From the NCBI GenBank assembly GCA_963753815.1, contig CAVWDU010000004.1, forward strand, positions 1,302,001 through 1,366,000: a stretch of DNA of 64,000 nt. Direction: 5' to 3'. The DNA is from CAVWDU01 sp963753815. Its GTDB lineage: Bacteria > Pseudomonadota > Gammaproteobacteria > Pseudomonadales > Halieaceae. The notes beneath the pieces are model-generated. The model saw nothing but the letters and a program-made list of their open reading frames with translations. It searched no databases and was not told the origin of the DNA. Each line of letters opens with the position of its first letter. Positions within the stretch are counted from its first letter, which is position 1. Positions 1 to 9,643 of the stretch are shown piece after piece. The position numbers and the translations under genes are program-made.

Positions 1-383
1 ATTACGCGGGCCTCGAAGACGATGCCAGCCGGGTGTTCCTCGGCGGCCCGATGATGGGCCAGGCCCTGCCTTCGCTGGACATTCCAATCACCAAGGGCAC
101 CTCGGGGTTCATCGCTTTCAGCGGCGCCGGGACCCGCGCCCCCAAAGAGTACCCGTGCATACACTGCGGCTATTGCGTGGATGCCTGCCCGCTGTTCCTC
201 AATCCCTCGCAACTGGGGCTGCTGGCGCTGAAAGGCCAATACACGACCATGGCAACCGACTACCACCTGCGCGACTGCTTCGAATGCGGCGCCTGCGCCT
301 ACGTCTGCCCGGCACATATTCCGCTGGTACAGCGCTTCAGGGGCGCCAAGGCCCAGCTTCGCAAACAGGCGACCGACGCATGA
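1..383 (+). CDS. rnfC: Electron transport complex subunit RnfC, C-terminal part (5' end outside window)
   Basis: Only the last ~127 codons are present; the frame is open from base 3, so the start lies upstream of the window. RnfC is the peripheral iron-sulfur subunit of the Rnf complex, which couples ferredoxin/NAD(H) electron transfer to ion translocation. Two ferredoxin-type cysteine runs are visible, CIHCGYCVDACP and CFECGACAYVCP, the expected ligands of two 4Fe-4S clusters, followed by the basic tail typical of RnfC. The stop overlaps the rnfD start as ATGA, so translation is coupled. rnfB is not in the window; it may lie upstream. Confidence 0.95.
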   Translation, partial: YAGLEDDASRVFLGGPMMGQALPSLDIPITKGTSGFIAFSGAGTRAPKEYPCIHCGYCVDACPLFLNPSQLGLLALKGQYTTMATDYHLRDCFECGACAYVCPAHIPLVQRFRGAKAQLRKQATDA

Positions 384-1393
384 ACACGCCGGCGCGCACG
401 CTCGAGATACACACGTCGCCACATATCAGCGCCGGCCACAGCGTCGATGTCATCATGCGCAATGTGGTCCTGGCCCTGCTCCCGGTGGCGGCTTTTGCGA
501 TATACAGTTTCGGACTCGCCGCGCTGCTCACACTGTTGGTGGCGACGGCATCCTGCGTCGCCACCGAGCACCTGTTGTGCCGCGCCAGCGGACGTGCCAG
601 CACGGTGGGGGATTGGTCGGTAACCATCACCGGGCTGCTCTACGGACTCACCCTCCCCCCGGCCCTGCCGTTGTGGATGGTAGCCTGTGGCGGCATTATC
701 GGGGTAGCCCTCGGCAAGGCCCTGTTCGGCGGACTGGGTTACAACGCCTTCAATCCTGCACTGGTGGGCCGGGCTTTCCTGCAGGCGGCCTTCCCGGTGG
801 CAATGACCAACTGGACGCCGGCGCTGCAGGACGGTCGATTCACCACACTGCCGGCTTCGACCCTTACCCTGCCCTTTACCGCGCCGGTGTACGACGCCAG
901 CAGCGCCGCCACCCCGCTGGCGCAATTCAAGTTTGCCGGCGAGCCCACCGCTTCCGCCGACCTGCTGCTGGGCCTGACCAGCGGTTCCACCGGTGAAACC
1001 TGCGCGCTGCTCATCCTCGCGGGGGGCGCTTATCTCGCGGTGAGGCGAATGCTCAACTGGCGCATACCGGTGACCATTCTCGCCACGGTTGCGCTGTTGA
1101 CGCTGATGCTCAACCAACTCGACCCGGACCGCTACCCCACGCCGGCGTTCATGCTCTGTGCCGGCGGACTGATGCTGGGCGCGGTATTCATGGCGACCGA
1201 CATGGTCGCATCACCCATTACCCGGCTGGGGGTGGTGATCTACGGGGCGCTGATCGGGGTTCTGATCACCGTGATACGAATCTGGGGCGGCATGCCCGAA
1301 GGCGTGATGTACGCCATTCTCCTCGCCAATGCCGTCTCGCCCCACATCGACCGCCTGGTGCAGCCACGCGTCTTCGGCCGCAGCGGTGACTAG
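380..1393 (+). CDS. rnfD: Electron transport complex subunit RnfD
   Basis: 337-residue multi-pass inner-membrane subunit of Rnf. The start at 380 was chosen because it overlaps the rnfC stop (ATGA) and begins with the family-like MNTPARTLEIHTSPHISAGH; the frame is open further upstream but only as read-through of rnfC. RnfD carries a covalently bound FMN on a threonine; the likely residue is Thr178 in SAATPL, just before the large periplasmic loop. The segment FGGLGYNAFNPALVGRAFL is a strongly conserved family signature. Paralogous to NqrB. rnfG follows after 3 bases. Confidence 0.95.
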   Translation: MNTPARTLEIHTSPHISAGHSVDVIMRNVVLALLPVAAFAIYSFGLAALLTLLVATASCVATEHLLCRASGRASTVGDWSVTITGLLYGLTLPPALPLWMVACGGIIGVALGKALFGGLGYNAFNPALVGRAFLQAAFPVAMTNWTPALQDGRFTTLPASTLTLPFTAPVYDASSAATPLAQFKFAGEPTASADLLLGLTSGSTGETCALLILAGGAYLAVRRMLNWRIPVTILATVALLTLMLNQLDPDRYPTPAFMLCAGGLMLGAVFMATDMVASPITRLGVVIYGALIGVLITVIRIWGGMPEGVMYAILLANAVSPHIDRLVQPRVFGRSGD

Positions 1394-1396
1394 CCG

Positions 1397-2098
1397 ATGA
1401 AAATGATCGCCACCGACAGACCTGCCCCGACCCCCACAGCGCGTATGTATCAGGCTCTGGTCGGCATTGGCATGCTATGCGCGCTACTGATCGTGGGTGT
1501 GTACCTGGCCACCGGGCCCCGCATTCAGTACAACCGTGCCGTGGCACTGGAACGCGCAATACTGGAAGTCCTCCCAGGCGCCGTGTCGCGGGCTTCACTG
1601 GTCGTGGACAAGAGTGGCACCCTGCGCCCTGCGAGCGTCGGCGACCCGGCTGCTGATACTGTGCACGCCGGCTTCGACCGCAGCGGGCAGTTGGTGGGTG
1701 TTGCCCTACCTGGTGCCGGCATGGGTTACCAGGACGTGATCAGCGTACTGTTCGGCTACAACCCTCACCGGGAGACGATCGTGGGATTGCGGGTGCTGTC
1801 GAGCCGGGAGACGCCGGGACTCGGCGACAAGATCGAGACCGACCCGGCCTTCCTGGCGAACTTCGACGCGCTACCCGTGCCGCTCGACAGTTCGGGCGAG
1901 GCACTGCGCCAGGCGCCCTACGCCGTAAAACACGGTGAAAGCCAGGCCCCCTGGGAGATCGACGGCATCACCGGCGCAACGATCTCATCCCAGGCTATCG
2001 CCCGGATCCTGGCACGAAGCAGCGCCCTCTGGCTGCCCCTGATTCAGCAACAGTTGAGCTGGATCGCAGAATCGGGAGAGACCGATGACGACGCCTGA
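1397..2098 (+). CDS. rnfG: Electron transport complex subunit RnfG
   Basis: 233 residues with one N-terminal membrane helix (about residues 20-42) and a periplasmic FMN-binding domain. The covalent flavinylation motif TGATIS is present near the C terminus, with Thr195 as the expected attachment residue; this modification is normally made by ApbE, which is not encoded here. Conserved family features such as SSRETPGLGDKI are visible. The end overlaps rnfE by 14 bases, consistent with one tightly packed operon. Confidence 0.95.
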   Translation: MKMIATDRPAPTPTARMYQALVGIGMLCALLIVGVYLATGPRIQYNRAVALERAILEVLPGAVSRASLVVDKSGTLRPASVGDPAADTVHAGFDRSGQLVGVALPGAGMGYQDVISVLFGYNPHRETIVGLRVLSSRETPGLGDKIETDPAFLANFDALPVPLDSSGEALRQAPYAVKHGESQAPWEIDGITGATISSQAIARILARSSALWLPLIQQQLSWIAESGETDDDA

Positions 2099-2738
2099 GT
2101 CGCAACCCGCCGCCGCACCGGCCGATGACCTGCTGCGCGGCATCCTGAGGGAAAACCCGGTGTTCGTGCAGGTTCTGGGGATGTGCCCGGTGCTGGCCGT
2201 GACCAATTCGGCGATCAACGGGCTGGCGATGGGGCTCGCAACCCTGTTCGTGCTGGTGCTCTCCAACACGCTGGTATCAGCCCTTCGCCAGTTCATTCCT
2301 CGCGAGGTCCGTATCGCCAGCTTCATCCTGATCATTGCCACGTTCGTCACGATCGTGGACTACCTGATCCAGGCCATCAGCCTGGACCTGCACCGCGCGC
2401 TGGGCGCTTTCATCTCGCTGATTGTGGTCAACTGCCTGATTCTCGGCCGCGCCGAAGCCTTTGCCTCGCGCAATACCCTGCGGCGCTCGGTGCTGGACGG
2501 GCTCGGAATGGGGCTGGGCTTCACCCTGGCCCTGCTCTGCCTGGGCGGGGTGCGGGAAGTGCTGGGCGCCGGCTCCCTGTTCGGTGTCGATCTGTTCGGC
2601 GACCGCTTCCAGCCCTGGGTGGTGATGATTCTGCCGAGCGGCGGATTTTTTACCCTGGGACTGCTGATGCTTGTGTTCAAACGCCTGCAGCAGCGCTCGA
2701 CGCGCAAGGCCACCCAGGTGCGGGAGGCGACGGCATGA
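2085..2738 (+). CDS. rnfE: Electron transport complex subunit RnfE
   Basis: 217-residue integral membrane subunit with about six hydrophobic helices. The N-terminal segment LLRGILRENPVFVQVLGMCP and the following TNSAINGLAMGLA are hallmark RnfE/NqrD sequence. Together with RnfA it forms the paired six-helix core that holds a membrane-embedded iron-sulfur centre in this family. Start 2085 overlaps rnfG; the stop overlaps rnfA (ATGA). Confidence 0.95.
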   Translation: MTTPESQPAAAPADDLLRGILRENPVFVQVLGMCPVLAVTNSAINGLAMGLATLFVLVLSNTLVSALRQFIPREVRIASFILIIATFVTIVDYLIQAISLDLHRALGAFISLIVVNCLILGRAEAFASRNTLRRSVLDGLGMGLGFTLALLCLGGVREVLGAGSLFGVDLFGDRFQPWVVMILPSGGFFTLGLLMLVFKRLQQRSTRKATQVREATA

Positions 2739-3316
2739 ACGACCCGGGTCTCAGCGCGATCTTTCTCAATGCCTGCCTGGTCAACAACTTTGTGCTCGCC
2801 TACTTTCTCGGAATCTGTCCGTTCATCGGCGTATCCCAGCGCCTCGACACGGCATTGCGCATGGGAGCCGCGGTCTGCTTCGTGATGCTGGTGAGTTCAG
2901 TTTGCGCCTATGGCATCCACCGCTTCCTGGTCGCAATCGATGCACCCTACCTGCAGCTGATTTCCTTCATCGTGGTCATCGCCTCCACTGTACAACTGGT
3001 GGAGATGTTCATTCGCCGATACAGCCCCGCGCTGTTTCGGGCGCTCGGGCTGTTCCTGCCCCTGATCACCACCAATTGCGCCATCCTGGGGCTGGCCCTC
3101 TTCCAGACCAACAAGGGATACGACCTGGTCCAGTCAGTGGTGTATGCACTCGGCGCAGGAACCGGCTTTACCCTGGCCTTGCTTCTCATGGCTGGAATCC
3201 GCGAAAAACTGGCCCTGGCCGACCTGTCCCAGGCCGTCGAGGGAACCGCAATCACCCTCATCATTGCCGGCGTTCTGTCCCTCTCCTTCATGGGTTTCGC
3301 CGGACTGGGGGGCTGA
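2735..3316 (+). CDS. rnfA: Electron transport complex subunit RnfA
   Basis: 193 residues, the usual RnfA length, six predicted membrane helices. The start at 2735 (ATGA overlap with the rnfE stop) gives MNDPGLSAIFLNACLVNNFV, matching the family N terminus; the open frame upstream is a shadow of rnfE. LVNNFVLAYFLGICPFIG and TTNCAILG contain the cysteines conserved in RnfA/NqrE. In many Gammaproteobacteria rnfA heads an ABCDGE operon; here it follows rnfE, so the order is C-D-G-E-A. Confidence 0.95.
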   Translation: MNDPGLSAIFLNACLVNNFVLAYFLGICPFIGVSQRLDTALRMGAAVCFVMLVSSVCAYGIHRFLVAIDAPYLQLISFIVVIASTVQLVEMFIRRYSPALFRALGLFLPLITTNCAILGLALFQTNKGYDLVQSVVYALGAGTGFTLALLLMAGIREKLALADLSQAVEGTAITLIIAGVLSLSFMGFAGLGG

Positions 3317-3320
3317 CCTG

Positions 3321-3530
3321 ATGCTCGCGACCTGCCTCACCGCACTGCTGCTGATTACTGTCGTTACCAGCGCCTGGCTGGCGGTGCAGCGACTGTCTGT
3401 CGACCAGCGCGGCGACAAGAATGACAGCATCGATGCCCTCGCCGGCCGGAGCGGCTGCCATACCTGCGATTGCACTTCGGATCACTGCACGCCAGCAGAA
3501 ACACTCAAGGAGACGACCGATGCGTCTTGA
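3321..3530 (+). CDS. Small membrane-anchored Cys-rich protein in the rnf operon
   Basis: 69 residues: an N-terminal hydrophobic helix (residues ~2-20), a short polar linker, then the cysteine cluster GCHTCDCTSDHC. It begins 4 bases after the rnfA stop and its end overlaps the next gene by 11 bases, so it is clearly part of the operon. I do not recognise the family for certain. The layout (one helix plus a CxxCxC...C tail) recalls the small NqrM maturation factor, and also the membrane-anchor-plus-cysteines start of RnfB/NqrF, but it is too short to hold a ferredoxin domain. A role in assembling or feeding the Rnf complex is inference from position. Confidence 0.7.
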   Translation: MLATCLTALLLITVVTSAWLAVQRLSVDQRGDKNDSIDALAGRSGCHTCDCTSDHCTPAETLKETTDAS

Positions 3531-4380
3531 AGACTACGATACCGGAACCACCTACAGTGCCCGGGTCATTGCCAACCGGCGACTCACCAGCGGCGACGCC
3601 GCCGAGGATGTGCGCGATATCGTTATTGCCGTCCCCGGCGCCGACACCGATTACCGGCCGGGTCAAAGCATCGGCGTCATTGTCGACGGCGATCAATCAT
3701 TGGGGCAGAAACACCATTTCCGGTTGTACAGCGTGGCTGATGTGCCACCCCGCGGCGATGACGGCGCCCCCAGGATCAGTCTGTGCGTGAAGCGCTGCAG
3801 CTATATCGACGAGTACAGTGGTGAGGAATACAGCGGCATCGCGTCCAATTTTCTCTGCGACCGGGCCCCTGGGGACACGCTGACAGTCAACGGACCGTTC
3901 GGTCTGCCTTTCGCCGTGCCGGACGATCGCGAGGCAGACCTGCTGCTGATCGGCATGGGGACCGGCATCGCCCCGTTCCGGATGCTGCTGCGCCACATTT
4001 ACGAGGACATTGCTGACTGGCGGGGCCGCGTGCGACTGTTCTACGGCGCTCGCAGCGGTCTGGAGATGCTGTACATGAATGACGAAATGGACGACTTCAG
4101 CCAGTACTACGACCGCGACACGTTCGAGGCGATCAGGGCACTGAGCCCGCGCCCGCACTGGTCTGACCCTATTGCCATAGACGATGCGCTGGCATCGCGT
4201 GGCGAGGAAATCGTCACCATGCTCGACAGCCCCCACACCCATATCTACGTGGCCGGCCGCGAGGATATCCTCGACACCCTGGACCGGGTGTTTGCCGACA
4301 TCATCGGCGATCCCGAGAAATGGCAGCGACGCAAGGCCGAGCTCAAGGCCGGCCGCCGCTGGGCGGAACTGGTCTACTAG
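3520..4380 (+). CDS. Plant-type ferredoxin--NADP(+) reductase family protein, rnf-linked
   Basis: 286 residues, a two-domain FNR: an FAD-binding barrel with the FAD motif RLYSV (about residue 70), and an NAD(P) domain with GMGTGIAPFRMLLRHI and YVAGREDI. The protein ends in WAELVY, i.e. a C-terminal tyrosine as in plant/cyanobacterial FNR and BoxA, where it stacks on the flavin; this favours NADPH over NADH, though that is inference. The start at 3520 has a strong AAGGAG site 9 bases upstream. There is no fused ferredoxin domain, unlike NqrF. As last gene of the rnf operon it may exchange electrons between ferredoxin and NADP(H). Its TAG stop sits in a CTAG directly before a relic of the 29.5-kb repeat element. 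Confidence 0.85.
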   Translation: MRLEDYDTGTTYSARVIANRRLTSGDAAEDVRDIVIAVPGADTDYRPGQSIGVIVDGDQSLGQKHHFRLYSVADVPPRGDDGAPRISLCVKRCSYIDEYSGEEYSGIASNFLCDRAPGDTLTVNGPFGLPFAVPDDREADLLLIGMGTGIAPFRMLLRHIYEDIADWRGRVRLFYGARSGLEMLYMNDEMDDFSQYYDRDTFEAIRALSPRPHWSDPIAIDDALASRGEEIVTMLDSPHTHIYVAGREDILDTLDRVFADIIGDPEKWQRRKAELKAGRRWAELVY

Positions 4381-4406
4381 GGCACCTCTCAACAATGGCA
4401 ATCGCA
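4381..4406 (+). repeat. Solo terminal repeat (relic) of the MITE-like element at 29490-29764
   Basis: The run GGCACCTCTCAACAATGGCA and the next few bases match the terminal inverted repeat of the 29.5-kb element with one mismatch in the first 22 bases, then diverge. It is preceded by CTAG (4377-4380), the same 4-bp sequence that flanks the full element. No matching inward-facing end was found before 4493, so this looks like one surviving end of an older insertion. Confidence 0.7.
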
Positions 4407-4419
4407 CCCTGCGAAGCTG

Positions 4420-4448
4420 TTGATCTGGCCATCAAAGTGGCCTATATT
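4420..4448 (+). promoter_or_regulatory. Sigma-70-type promoter of the homogentisate operon
   Basis: TTGATC (4420-4425) and TATATT (4443-4448) are separated by exactly 17 bases, a good match to the -35/-10 consensus. The start codon of the flavin monooxygenase is 44 bases downstream of the -10. An 18-bp near-palindrome begins at the last base of the -10 box, so a bound protein would block RNA polymerase. Confidence 0.65.
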
Positions 4449-4465
4449 AGTTTCATATGTAACTA
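4448..4465. promoter_or_regulatory. Operator type 1 (TAGTT-N8-AACTA), copy 1
   Basis: TAGTTTCATATGTAACTA is an inverted repeat with 5-base arms, 8-base spacing and a palindromic CATATG core. It overlaps the -10 box of the monooxygenase promoter. A near-identical site, TAGTTTCATTATTAACTA, occurs at 30831-30848 upstream of the MBL-fold gene. Size and symmetry suit a MarR- or TetR-type dimer; no such regulator gene is present in the window. Confidence 0.6.
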
Positions 4466-4492
4466 TATGGGTGATTCAACGGAGTAAAGCGG

Positions 4493-6067
4493 ATGCCAGG
4501 AAGCTACACCAATCCCGAATACCCTTACTCGCGCAGTGCCGACCAGGATGCCGCGCAACCTGTCCATCATCCCGTGATCATCGTCGGCGCAGGACCGGCC
4601 GGCCTGGCAGCCGCGATGGAACTGGCGATGCATGGGCTGCCCAGCGTGGTGCTGGACGACAACAACACGGTCAGTGTGGGCTCGCGGGCGATCTGCCTGG
4701 CGAAGCGCACTTTGGAAATCTGTGATCGCTACGGCTGCGGCCAGCCCATGCTGGACAAGGGAGTGACCTGGAACCTGGGCCGGGTCTACTTCGGCGAGGA
4801 AGAGATCTACTCCTTCAACCTGCTCCCGGAACCGGATCACAAGGTGCCGGCATTTATCAACCTGCAGCAGTATTACATGGAAGAGTACATGGTCAACCGC
4901 TGCCTGGAGCTGCCGCAGGTCGAGCTGCGATGGCTGCACAAGGTGACCGCAGTCGACACGGATGACACCGGTGCGCGAATTACCGTCGCCACGCAAGACG
5001 GCGACTACAGGCTTACGTGTGACTACCTGCTGGTCGCCGACGGCGCCAACAGTCCCATCAGGACCGCGCTGGGGCTGGAGAGCAGGGGCCAGATATTCGA
5101 AGACCGCTTCCTGATTGCCGATATCATCATGGACGCCGGCTTTCCCGCGGAACGTCGTTTCTGGTTTGACGCCCCGTTTCACCCCGATCAATCGACACTC
5201 CTGCACAAACAGGCCGATAACGTCTGGCGCATCGACTTTCAACTCGGGTGGGACGCCGACCCGGAGCAGGAGAGACAGCTCGCGAATATCCGGCCGCGGG
5301 TGGAAGCGATGCTGGGTAAAGACATCCAGTGGGAACTCGAGTGGGCCAGCGTTTACACATTTCGGTGTCGTAAAATGGATTCCTTCATACACCACCGCGT
5401 GTTCTTCATCGGCGATGCCGCCCACCAGGTCTCCCCTTTCGGGGCCCGCGGTGCCAACGGCGCCCTCCAGAGTGTCGAGAACCTGGGCTGGAAACTGGCC
5501 GCGGTGATCCGTCACAGCGCCCCTCCGGCACTGTTGCGCACCTATGATACGGAGCGCCAGCACGGCGCCCGCGAAAATATTCTCAATTCGACCCGCGCCA
5601 CCGATTTCATGACACCCAAAAATGCCGCGACGCGCTTGTTCCGCGACACGGTGCTGGATCTCGCGCGGCACTACCCCTTCGCCCGGGCCCTGGTCAACAG
5701 CGGCCGCCTCTCGGTCCCCTGCACCTACGAGGAGACCCCGCTGAACACCCCCGACAGCGATGGCTTTGCCCCGGCGATGCGCCCCGGTTCAGCTTGTATC
5801 GACGCACCGGTGAGCGGCGGCAACGGCAGTGGCTGGCTGCTCAATCACCTCGGCAATCATTTCACAGTGATGGTAAAGGGCGCTGTCGACGCGCAGCACG
5901 CAGACGAGCTGTCCCGCCTGTGCACAGACCTGACCCGGGACGAGGTACAGCTGGAGGTGCTGCAGATTACCGCACCCGGGACGGCAGCCGCGGACTTCCC
6001 GTCCGTAGAGGATAAACGCGGCGTGCTCAACCGACGCTACGACCTGTCCGGGGGGGCGTTTACCTGA
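4493..6067 (+). CDS. FAD-dependent aromatic monooxygenase (hydroxyphenylacetate/MhpA-like), 3' end frameshifted
   Basis: 524 residues as read; class A flavin monooxygenase. The FAD dinucleotide motif VIIVGAGPAGLAAAMEL is near residues 28-46, the conserved DG motif is VADGANSPIR, and the FAD ribose motif is FFIGDAAHQVSPFGARGANG. It heads an operon with a DUF2783 protein, hmgA and fumarylacetoacetase, so the product is probably homogentisate, from 3- or 4-hydroxyphenylacetate; the large component MhaA of 3-hydroxyphenylacetate hydroxylase is the nearest named analogue. The frame ends at 6067 just after a run of seven G (6050-6056). One base change of frame there continues with VYLIRPDQHVAARWRAL and ends at 6180, overlapping the next start as ATGA. 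That tail is normal for this family, so the true gene is probably 4493-6180. Confidence 0.85.
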   Translation: MPGSYTNPEYPYSRSADQDAAQPVHHPVIIVGAGPAGLAAAMELAMHGLPSVVLDDNNTVSVGSRAICLAKRTLEICDRYGCGQPMLDKGVTWNLGRVYFGEEEIYSFNLLPEPDHKVPAFINLQQYYMEEYMVNRCLELPQVELRWLHKVTAVDTDDTGARITVATQDGDYRLTCDYLLVADGANSPIRTALGLESRGQIFEDRFLIADIIMDAGFPAERRFWFDAPFHPDQSTLLHKQADNVWRIDFQLGWDADPEQERQLANIRPRVEAMLGKDIQWELEWASVYTFRCRKMDSFIHHRVFFIGDAAHQVSPFGARGANGALQSVENLGWKLAAVIRHSAPPALLRTYDTERQHGARENILNSTRATDFMTPKNAATRLFRDTVLDLARHYPFARALVNSGRLSVPCTYEETPLNTPDSDGFAPAMRPGSACIDAPVSGGNGSGWLLNHLGNHFTVMVKGAVDAQHADELSRLCTDLTRDEVQLEVLQITAPGTAAADFPSVEDKRGVLNRRYDLSGGAFT

Positions 6068-6176
6068 TCCGCCCCGACCAGCACGTGGCCGCGCGCTGGC
6101 GGGCGCTGGATGCGAGCGCCGTCGCCGCGGCAACGCGACGCGCACTGGGCTACGACCTGACCGAGGAGACAGCTGC

Positions 6177-6381
6177 ATGAGCGACCTGACCCTGGAAGCA
6201 AACTTCAGCGACCCCGACGCGTTCTACGCCGCCCTGGCGGAGCTTCACCGGGAGCGCAGTGTGGAAGACAGTGAGAAAATCAATGCCCGCCTGATCCTGC
6301 TACTGGCCAACCAGATCGGTGACCAGCACGTACTGGAACGGGCCATGGCGATCGCCGGCGAGATCAAGGGAGACAGTAACC

Positions 6382-6392
<11 letters not shown>
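6177..6392 (+). CDS. DUF2783-type small protein, possible coupling component of the monooxygenase
   Basis: 71 residues, mostly helical and acidic; the segment DPDAFYAALAEL plus NARLILLLANQIGD fits the DUF2783 family, which I know mainly as a neighbour of flavin monooxygenases and homogentisate genes. The P. putida 3-hydroxyphenylacetate hydroxylase uses a very small second component (MhaB); this protein has the right size and position for that role, but the equivalence is inference. ATG at 6177 overlaps the frameshift-corrected monooxygenase stop, and its own stop overlaps hmgA by 11 bases. Confidence 0.75.
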
Positions 6393-7695
<1,303 letters not shown>

Positions 7696-7713
7696 GGACG
7701 CGGGGGCAGAAGC

Positions 7714-8703
7714 ATGAAACTAGCCAGTTTGAAATCCGGCCGGGACGGCCAACTGGTCGTGGTCAGCCGCGACCTGACGCGCGCGGTTTCCGCCGCCACC
7801 ATCGCGCCAACGCTGCAGGCCGCCCTGGATGACTGGGCCGGTTGCGAGGGGCCGCTGAACAAGCTCTACGAAGCGCTGCAGAGCGGGCCGGTCGAGGGTG
7901 AGTTCCCCTTCGAAAGTCGGGCTGCGGCGGCTCCGCTCCCACGCTGCTATCACTGGGCCGACGGCAGCGCCTATGTCACCCATGTCGAGCTGGTACGCAA
8001 AGCCAGGGGCGCGGAGCTGCCGGAATCGTTCTGGACCGACCCGCTGATCTACATGGGCGCATCAGACGCCTTCATCGGGCCTCATGACGACGTCCTGGCG
8101 GAGAGCGAGGACTGGGGGATCGATTTCGAAGCCGAGGTGGTGGTGATCACCGACGATGTGCCCGCGGGCATCCGTCCGGACCGCGCCCGGGATCACATCA
8201 AACTGATCGCCCTGGTCAACGACGTATCGCTGCGCAACCTGATCCCGGCGGAACTGGGCAAGCAGTTCGGGTTTTACCAATCCAAGCCACAGACGTCATT
8301 CACGCCGGTCGCGGTCACGCCCGACGAGCTGGGTGATGCCTGGGACGGGGCCAAGGTGCACCTGCCGCTGATTGCCACGCTCAACGACACCCGCATCGGC
8401 GCCCCTAACGCCGGTATCGATATGACCTTCGATTTCGGCGAGTTGATCGCGCACGCGGCCAAGAGCCGCGCGCTGATGGCCGGGACCGTCATCGGCTCCG
8501 GCACGGTGGCGAACCAGGGCAGCCCCGATGGCTCCTGCTGCCTGGCTGAAGTTCGCTGCCTGGAAACCATCGCCGATGGCAAACCCAGCACACCGTTCAT
8601 GTCATTCGGCGACCGCGTCGAGATCGAAATGCTGGACGCGGTGGGGGAATCGATCTTCGGCAAGATCGACCAGCGCGTCAAACAGTACCAGCCACCGAGC
8701 TGA
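7714..8703 (+). CDS. Fumarylacetoacetate hydrolase family protein (likely fumarylacetoacetase)
   Basis: 329 residues, FAH fold. The Glu/Asp metal-site region is visible as DFEAEVVVITDDVP, followed by VNDVSLRNLIPAELGKQFGFYQSKPQTSF, which carries the substrate and metal contacts. Likely final step of the pathway: fumarylacetoacetate to fumarate and acetoacetate (EC 3.7.1.2). It starts 18 bases after hmgA. This is the shorter bacterial type (~330 residues) rather than the ~420-residue mammalian type. A maleylacetoacetate isomerase is missing from the operon, so either it is elsewhere or a glutathione-independent route is used. Confidence 0.88.
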   Translation: MKLASLKSGRDGQLVVVSRDLTRAVSAATIAPTLQAALDDWAGCEGPLNKLYEALQSGPVEGEFPFESRAAAAPLPRCYHWADGSAYVTHVELVRKARGAELPESFWTDPLIYMGASDAFIGPHDDVLAESEDWGIDFEAEVVVITDDVPAGIRPDRARDHIKLIALVNDVSLRNLIPAELGKQFGFYQSKPQTSFTPVAVTPDELGDAWDGAKVHLPLIATLNDTRIGAPNAGIDMTFDFGELIAHAAKSRALMAGTVIGSGTVANQGSPDGSCCLAEVRCLETIADGKPSTPFMSFGDRVEIEMLDAVGESIFGKIDQRVKQYQPPS

Positions 8704-8713
8704 TCGGGGCGCC

Positions 8714-9643
8714 TCAGCCCTCCAGCAGTGCACGGCGCAGGGCCCGGGCCTGCGCCTTGACCTGCCGCAGGTTCTGCGGTCCCGTGCGCAGCATCAACTT
8801 CTGCAGCGGCGCGAGACTTTCCAGCTCCGGGTCGACGTACAGATACACAGCTTCCTTTTTCCTGACGGGTATCGGCGCCTCGATCTCCGGCGTCGCAATG
8901 ATCCTGTCCAGAGCACGGATTACCGCGTTATCGAAATCCTCCGGCGGGTTGCCACCGCTGGCGTAAGCCGTTTCCAGCAGCGGCCGGAAACGGTGAAACA
9001 GTTCCGCCACCTGTTGCGTGTCAAGGTCCGCGATCGCCTTGGTATAGTCGTCGTAGCGGCGATACCCCGCGGGATCCATCACCGTGCGCCCATCCACTTT
9101 CAGCGTCGGGAAACGGCCCGTTGGTGGGTCGAAACGCAGGACCTTGCGCATCACCAGGCCACGGCTAAGGCCATCGACATACGCGGTACCGCGCAGCAGC
9201 AGATCGGTATTGGAGAGAAACTGGTCAGTCAGCGGGCCGCCGCCGACCTCGGGCAACAGGTCTCGCAGTACCTCATCACTTTCATCGAGGGTCAGGGCCC
9301 ATTCCACAGGAGCGGCCGCCTCGGGCTCCGGCGCCACCTTCTCCACGGGTGCCACAACACGCTCCGGGATATCCTCGGCCGGAGGCATCTCGGGCTCGGG
9401 TTCGGGCACCGGTACCGGCCGGGCGGGTACTGCCGCGGCCGGAGGCGACGGTTGCGGCTCGGGCGCGGTATCTTCCCCGCCCCACCACATAACCAGCGCA
9501 ACGATGCCCAGCAGCAGCCCGAGACCGATCAGGAGATAGCCTATCCTGAACCCACCCCTGGGCGCGTCAGTGAAGCGATCACCAGGGTCCACCCGCATCT
9601 GTCCCGGACGGGTTGCATTCCGATCTTCCCCTTGTTGTGGCAA
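8714..9643 (-). CDS. DUF3014 domain membrane-anchored protein
   Basis: 309 residues. N-terminal cytoplasmic stretch, one membrane helix (around residues 33-51, IGYLLIGLGLLLGIVALVMW), a Pro/Glu/Ala-rich linker (residues ~55-110), then a globular domain beginning LDESDEVLRDLLPEVGG that fits DUF3014. Function unknown; the topology suggests a periplasmic domain held on a low-complexity stalk. Convergent with the fumarylacetoacetase gene, 10 bases apart, and not obviously connected with the catabolic genes. Confidence 0.75.
   Translation of the reverse strand: MPQQGEDRNATRPGQMRVDPGDRFTDAPRGGFRIGYLLIGLGLLLGIVALVMWWGGEDTAPEPQPSPPAAAVPARPVPVPEPEPEMPPAEDIPERVVAPVEKVAPEPEAAAPVEWALTLDESDEVLRDLLPEVGGGPLTDQFLSNTDLLLRGTAYVDGLSRGLVMRKVLRFDPPTGRFPTLKVDGRTVMDPAGYRRYDDYTKAIADLDTQQVAELFHRFRPLLETAYASGGNPPEDFDNAVIRALDRIIATPEIEAPIPVRKKEAVYLYVDPELESLAPLQKLMLRTGPQNLRQVKAQARALRRALLEG

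Noticed and set aside
4463..5671. 402-codon minus-strand frame in the monooxygenase region
   Set aside because: Opposite a clear flavin monooxygenase with intact motifs; no family match recognised.
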